64,000 bases of DNA from Trametes villosa (lineage: Eukaryota > Basidiomycota > Agaricomycetes > Polyporales > Polyporaceae), in the NCBI GenBank assembly GCA_002964805.2, contig PUDQ02000066.1:1178001-1242000 (forward strand), given 5' to 3'. Positions 58,625-64,000 of this stretch are shown one piece after another (within the stretch, counting starts at the first letter, position 1; each line of letters begins with the position of its first letter). The notes beneath the pieces were generated by a model. That model saw nothing but the letters and a program-made list of their open reading frames with translations, was not told where the DNA came from and did not search any database. A program made the position numbers and the translations under genes.

Positions 58625-60435
58625 TGGACTGCCGGGCCATTGAGGTGCGGTCGCCGTTGGGTGCGTAATACTACCTAGAAGACACGTTGCCACGGAGATA
58701 ACCCCCTAACTCATTGTTCTCAGTTCTGTCCGCGACCATAGCTTCTATGAGTCCTGAAGCTTGAAGGCTCGGATGCTGTCCCCGCCACACCATGAGCAAC
58801 CTGGCTCTCTGCGCTTCGGCAAGCTTGGTTTCTCGTCCCCTTCTGCCTCAGTAACGATTGCATGCAGCCCACATGCCGGGGCGAGGCCACGGTTCAGTCA
58901 TAAGCAATCCGTACGCGCTGGGCGATGAGGGAAACACCCTTCGTAAATACTACTTACCCCAGCAAGTACGTCAACCACGCTACATACAGCAAACACCTTC
59001 CACTCCAGCGAACTTCCGCGATTCGGAAGCGGGATATTCCGAGGGACGATGCGCCCTTGCTTTCCTCTGTCGCTGTAACGTGCACCCGGTGCCGTGCTCA
59101 TTAGCAGGTACGGTCAAGGTACGGTGCATATGGACGCCCATGGACACACGTGAAGAAGCGGAGATATGGGCGCCTAATAAGGTTGAAGGTTAACGTTGGC
59201 CGTTTTGGCTGTTCCCCTAGATCGCGATTGCGTTCTGCGCACACCGCCGTACACATCCTTCTTTCAAAGCCCCTCATCGTCCCTACGCTCTCTCTCGTTA
59301 TACTCCCGGCCCAACCTCCATGTCCGTCTCGACGTTGGACGCGTTGTCGCTCGCCATCGAGCTAGCAACGCGGCGGCCCGGCCCCCTCTTCTGATGGTGG
59401 CGCGGATATGCGGCTCGTTCTCTCTGGCCAGCTGCCTCATGCCCTCAGTTCGGAGCGTCGGGGCCAGTCGTCGGGACTCGGCGCGTTCTTCAGCTTGCCC
59501 TTCCGGTTGCAGCGGCCGCCCTCGCTCGCTCTCATTGGCTTCTTGGCTGCAGGTCGCTCGCTGGCCAATGGCGAGGCGGCCTTTGACTGTGGCGGCGATT
59601 GGCCGCCACGCCTCCTTCACGCGTAGAGGGTGTCTTGATTATATGATAGCTCACGGGATGTTTTGGGCCTTCTCGGAAGACGTTTGGGTACCTTACCGCG
59701 ACTCAGGAACTTGTGTGGACGTGGCTAGTGCCAGTGGCCCTGGTGCTTACGGGCGGCGTTTGACAGCACGGTACGTGGTGTTTATCCCGCACGCCGCTTC
59801 CGGAGAAAAGAGGTGCTGACGCCGTATATGTCTGCCAAGGATCTGGGACGATCGCGGGAAGCATGGCGGTCGATGCGTTCCCTCTCGTTCCGTCCGCATT
59901 TCTAGACCGCTGCCTCGTCCGAAGGCTAATCTTGCGCTTCGTCTCGGTGTGCCTGGCATCCTCCGCCGCGTTCCTCGGGGCAGGAACGTCTTCTCACCAC
60001 AATTGCGCTGTCGAAGAGTTCTGCGCACGAATCAGGTCATCCGACGAGGGACAATTTGTGGAGGAACCCGCGGCTGGCGTCCAAGCTTCGAGACGATGTG
60101 ATGCAAAGCATCATGTTACGAATATTGAGGCGAGGCAGGCTAATCGCCATGGACGAGACGGAAGAAGGGAAGAAGGATTCGGGCAAGGAAGCATTCCATC
60201 CGATCGATCTACAGCAGCGAGATCCTGCGTGTTGGGATCGGGCACTCGCGATCGCCCTCCAAGTGCACTGCAGAATATATAACCACCCGCGCCGCCGTCC
60301 CTCTCCCCTCCCTTTCCTCCCTCCCCGCCCTCCCCATCACGCGTCGACGGTCGTCCGCACATCCACCCCACCCGCCGTGTCAACATACGGCGCATACAGC
60401 CACCTCTAGTGACCTGACTGCTTTCACGATCCAAC
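58625..60435. other. Intergenic; promoter of the FAD monooxygenase at the right end
   Basis: Small open frames on both strands (for example 59196-59819, 59863-60282) lack motifs. Near 60273-60281 'gaatatataacc' is a good TATA box, followed by a C/T-rich leader up to the ATG at 60436. Confidence 0.5.
60273..60281 (+). promoter_or_regulatory. TATA box of the FAD monooxygenase gene
   Basis: 'aatatataa' lies about 155 bp upstream of the ATG at 60436 and is followed by pyrimidine-rich sequence ('cctctcccctccctttcctcc'), a common basidiomycete transcription-start context. Confidence 0.6.
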
Positions 60436-62399
60436 ATGGTAAGCTCTCCCGGTAGTGCTGCGTGTGGCCGCACATGCGAGGTTGACAAGGACGCGCCGCC
60501 TGGACAGCGTACCCCGGATTTTATGCCCATCGACTTTCTCATCGTCGGGGGCGCCGTCACCGGCCTTTCCGCCGCTATCGCGCTCAGCAGAGTGGGCCAC
60601 AGGGTGACGGTACTCGAGCAGATGGAGTCGTTTACCGAGGTGAGCAGGCCCCTTCATGAAAGATAAGTTCCGTGTATGCTGAAGCCCGAATGCAGACCGA
60701 CTTTGGCGCGGGTACCCGCATACCTCCAAATGCGACGAAGCTTTTCTACCGCTGGGGCATGGAAGAGCGTCTCCGAAAATGCTCCGTCAAGTCGACAGGC
60801 GTCGTCTTCGCCCGGTGTAGTCAGTGTTTTCCCCCTGCACTCGAAAATGCTCCTGCTTAGACTTACGTCTCTGCAGATGACACGGGTTCGGTTGTTGGCC
60901 TGCATGAGTGGGAGGACGAGATGCTCGAGGAGACTGGCGGTGACTTCCTCCTGATGCATGTGCGTACACCGCGCTTCTACTTCGCGTCGCTGGAGGCAGG
61001 GCTGACCACCCTGTGTCCAATAGTACACGGATCTCCGACGAATCCTGGCCGAGTCTGCGATAGAGCACGGCGCGAAGCTGCGCGGTGGCTGCAACGTCAC
61101 CGATATCCGCGCCGACCCACAAAAACCAACCGTGACGCTCTCCACGGGCGAGGTGCTGACGGCGGACGTAGTCATCGGCGCCGACGGCTCGCACGTGGGC
61201 CCGTACCGCTGTCGACGCCTTATCCTAGAGGCGCTCGAGCAGGAAGATGTTGAGAAACCGTCGGGCATGACGCTCTTCAAGTGCGTGTAGCGGACTGCGC
61301 GCGACGTTCAACCGTCTGTGCGATAACTGACGTCGGTCATGGCGTGTAGTGCGACTATCCCTGGGTCGGCAGTGGACAAGCTGGAGGACAAGGAGTTCCA
61401 GAAACAGCTCCGGCGGCCGGTTCGTATGGTGTTTCGCGAACAGATCTGGTTTCTGAGGCACTACGCAGAGTACTGTGTTCACTTGGTTTGGACCTGGTCA
61501 TGGTGCACTGGCGTTCCCTATCGTAAGTCCATCCACTCGTACCCTGGGCCAAGGTGACTGACCCGAACTCTAGCTAGAACCGAAGACCGGGGAGCAGCTT
61601 ATCACGCTCTACGTATACGCCCCACATAAAGACAACGACATCACGGTACGGTTTGTCGATACGGCGAGGATGTTGAGGGCACTCGAAGGTCGTGACCCAC
61701 GGTGCGCAGGCTCAATCGTAAGCTGCCAAGCTGCACGCTGACCCGCACGCACAGATTGATCGCGCTAGCGCAACATGCACGCGAAGTTACCTTAGTGCCG
61801 ATGGTGGAGAGGCCATACCTTGAGGAGTGGGTACACCCCGACGGTCGGTTTATCGCGCTGGGAGAGGCCGCACATCCCATCCCCGTAAGTCCTTTACAAG
61901 CCGTCTCCCGATACCTGTCCTCACCTTCCCCGTGCAGGTCGGGTCAATATACTCAGTCGGCATGAGCGCAGGCGACGGCGCAGTCATCGGCCGTCTCTTC
62001 GCGCACCTGCACCGGCCCGAGCAGATCGACAGCTTCCTGAACGCGATCCCGGAGATCCGCGCGGAGCGCGTCGAGCGCGTCATCCGCGCCGCGAACGGGA
62101 ACATCTTCGCGGTCTCGCTCCCGCCGGGCGTCGCGGAGGCGCGCGACCGCGACCTGCGCGCCCGCGCGGAGCAGGGGATCCAGGGCCTCGGGGGTGTGGG
62201 TGCGGGTGCGCGGGCGATCGGCTCGCAGACGAGCGACCAGATGATGCAGGCGATCGAGAGCATCTTCGCGTACGAGCCCGAGGACGCGGCGGACGATTGG
62301 TGGGTGCAGTGGGGGCTCATGCAGGAGCGCGCGGCACGGATGGTCGTGTCGGACGCGGTGTCGGTGCATGTGAACGAGGACCTGCAGCAGGAGGATTGA
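60436..62399 (+). CDS. FAD-dependent monooxygenase (salicylate hydroxylase/UbiH-like)
   Basis: Nine exons: 60436-60639, 60696-60816, 60877-60959, 61024-61280, 61350-61419, 61469-61522, 61574-61701, 61755-61884 and 61938-62399; 1509 nt, 502 aa. The dinucleotide fold is 'DFLIVGGAVTGLSAAIALSR' (GxGxxG variant with Gly-Gly-Ala-Val-Thr-Gly), then 'VTVLEQ'. The 'DG' motif is 'VVIGADGSHV', and the second FAD-binding 'GD' motif is 'GRFIALGEAAHPIP' plus 'GMSAGDGAVIGRLF', with Glu replacing the usual Asp in 'GEAAHP', as in many fungal members. Such enzymes hydroxylate aromatic rings using NAD(P)H and O2; the substrate is unknown. Immediately after the ATG a 'gtaagc' could start an in-frame intron (51 or 69 nt), giving a shorter N-terminus (M-R-T-P-D-F-M...). 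This cannot be settled from the sequence. Confidence 0.9.
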
Positions 62400-64000
62400 G
62401 CACGGTGGTCGTTATGTCGTTGGGGTTTCTTTGGTGCGCCTTTTCCCGGTCCTTCACCTTGGACGAGATCTTCCGACTGCCTTTGTTCGTGTCTGCTTTT
62501 CCCGCCATCCTGCAGAGCGGGCTTTACCGTGCATACCTTCATGACCACTTTCCCCCTCCTTCTCTTTTTACCCGACCATCCTTCTTGCATTGTCTACTCA
62601 TCCACCGCCTATCTATATCCCATCACATTGCATATTTATCCCAGATATCTTTCTGGCCGCATCCCCCCACACCCCGTTGTTGTCACTCGTCGTCGCATGT
62701 ATGTTAGAGCATCCGTTGTTGCTATCCCTCATGACACTCACATCCTCCCCTCGAACTTCCCCGCTCCGCTACTGGTTGCCGAAATGTCTCTGCGTTGCGC
62801 GTCGCGCGTCAGCGGCCCGGCGATGTCAGCTCTTCCTGCCCGCATCGATCCCGAGCCCTCGGGCGCACGCAAGCCCCGGGCGCGCAGCGGCGCCACATCA
62901 GAGCGTCGCGCGCCGTCGTCGCGCCTCCCGATGCACACGGCGCGGAACCGTCCCAAGTCGGCCGCCACGCCGCCACGGGCGGCGGGGTCGCCGATCGCGC
63001 GCGGATCTGGGGCACAGATGTCTGTGCGCAGGAGCCAGATCCCTGTAGAGACCGGACGGCGGGCACGAGGCACGCGCGGGCGCGCGGGATCGTGGCCCAG
63101 GGGCCAGGGCGTTGGTGCGTGTAAATGGAACTGCAGGAGGCGCTTGGTAGCCTCGTGGCAGGCGGGCGGACGGGTGATGGGCTGTGATGGGTGCGGGACC
63201 GAGGGTGGCTTCATCGCGGGAGTCGCGGTGGTCAATTAAGCTTGGCTTGCTGTACATGACGCGGGAGGAGTCTGGAGAGGGTCTGGAGTAAAATATCTTG
63301 CGAAGCGTTCATGTATGCAAGATACTCGCCGCGCAAGTACGCATGTGATTGTTGTATGTTTGGTCTTGGCTTTTTTTGCTCCGCTTACAAGAGGTTCAGG
63401 ATATGACGAGGCGTGCAATACACCCCAGGCGTAGAGAAATCAGTACGGCGATCGATACTGAGGAGGGCGTATTTCAGTGCGCAAAATCTCCACATCCTCG
63501 CCAACTTCAAGAGGGCTCGAATCATCGTAGATTCAAACCACTCTTGGAGGGCATCGGGCATTTTGATAGCCTAGCTACCGTACCGTTCCTATTCAGCCGC
63601 TCTTTTCAGAGGTTTGAGGAACGGGAGCGCAGAGCATGCATGGCACACGAGCCAGGTCCGCGGCCGAGCTTGCGCCTGAAATATTGGGTGGGTGGTGTTA
63701 TTTGGAGGCTTGGCCACAGCTACTACTCCCCGGGTCAGTGTCATTCACAGCGCGCAGAGCGGTATAGTACGAGTATAGTGCCAAAGTACATTCAAGTTGT
63801 CGATGCCATGATGGTGGCGAGGAGGAGGAGCGTTAGCGCCCGGATCAGTCAGCAGTAGATCTTACTGTACATAGGCGCTTACTCAACGTTGCATCTTGTT
63901 CCAGATCAGTAATTGTCTCGACCTTGCGCGTGGATGACAGTCTTCATTATCGCTGCAGCGAGCGGGTCCTTACTGCAGTATTCATTGATGGATGCAAGTG
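62400..64000. other. Right-end region without a confident gene
   Basis: 3' flank of the monooxygenase gene. An ATG at 62784 opens an Arg/Ala/Ser-rich frame to 63239 (about 150 aa, MSLRCASRVSGPAMSALPAR...). It is preceded by a C/T-rich tract, but its composition and an equally long minus-strand frame over the same bases make it doubtful. Nothing recognisable lies from 63240 to the end. Confidence 0.4.

Overview
This 64 kb window is nuclear DNA from a filamentous basidiomycete, most likely an Agaricomycete of the wood-decay (Polyporales-like) kind. The evidence is gene density with very many 50-65 nt GT-AG introns, the types of gene present (Agaricomycete-style BTB protein, GH10 xylanase, DUF4246, OPT transporter, membrane-anchored pepsin-like proteases, P5B ATPase) and GC-rich coding regions between AT-richer intergenic stretches. 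No bacterial operon, CRISPR array, rRNA, convincing tRNA or intact transposon was seen. All gene models are my own manual splices; where exon lengths are listed, the reading frame closes across every junction unless stated otherwise.

Layout. 1-13 kb: the 5' end of an unknown minus-strand gene at the left edge, a BTB/POZ protein (-), a gene-poor stretch with a perfectly adjacent ~170 bp tandem duplication, a pepsin-like aspartic protease with a C-terminal membrane anchor (+), a decayed copy of a gene found again at 28 kb, and ribosomal protein uS5/RPS2 (-). 13-30 kb: a low-complexity protein (+), a 16-exon Zn2Cys6 regulator (-) just downstream of a GH10 endo-xylanase (-), a second membrane-anchored aspartic protease (-) with the same internal exon sizes as the first, LSM2 (-), and a basic, probably nuclear hypothetical protein (-). 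30-46.5 kb: an F-box/beta-propeller-like protein (+), a DUF4246 protein (+), a region with short TATA-driven 'SGRQTS' reading frames, a 19-exon OPT oligopeptide transporter (-), an RRP17/NOL12-type rRNA-processing factor (+), a lysine methyltransferase (-) and the Golgi SNARE Bos1 (+) sharing a ~240 bp divergent promoter. 46.5-64 kb: a gene-poor region with further short repeated loci, a Ser/Ala/Thr-rich single-pass surface protein (-), a large P5B-type ATPase (YPK9/ATP13A2 type, -), a mitochondrial-type hypothetical protein (+) and an FAD monooxygenase (+).

There is no single pathway cluster. The best functional link is the xylanase and the zinc-cluster regulator, which lie in tandem 0.7 kb apart. 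Both depend on extremely small exons: 2 nt in the xylanase and 6 nt in the regulator, the latter supplying part of the codon for the third zinc-ligand cysteine. Skipping the 6-nt exon would stay in frame but destroy the zinc cluster; skipping the 2-nt exon would frameshift the xylanase. This pair, together with two families of short unannotated loci (35.5/37.3/47.5 kb and 23.1/26.1/48.9 kb), is the most promising novel material in the window.
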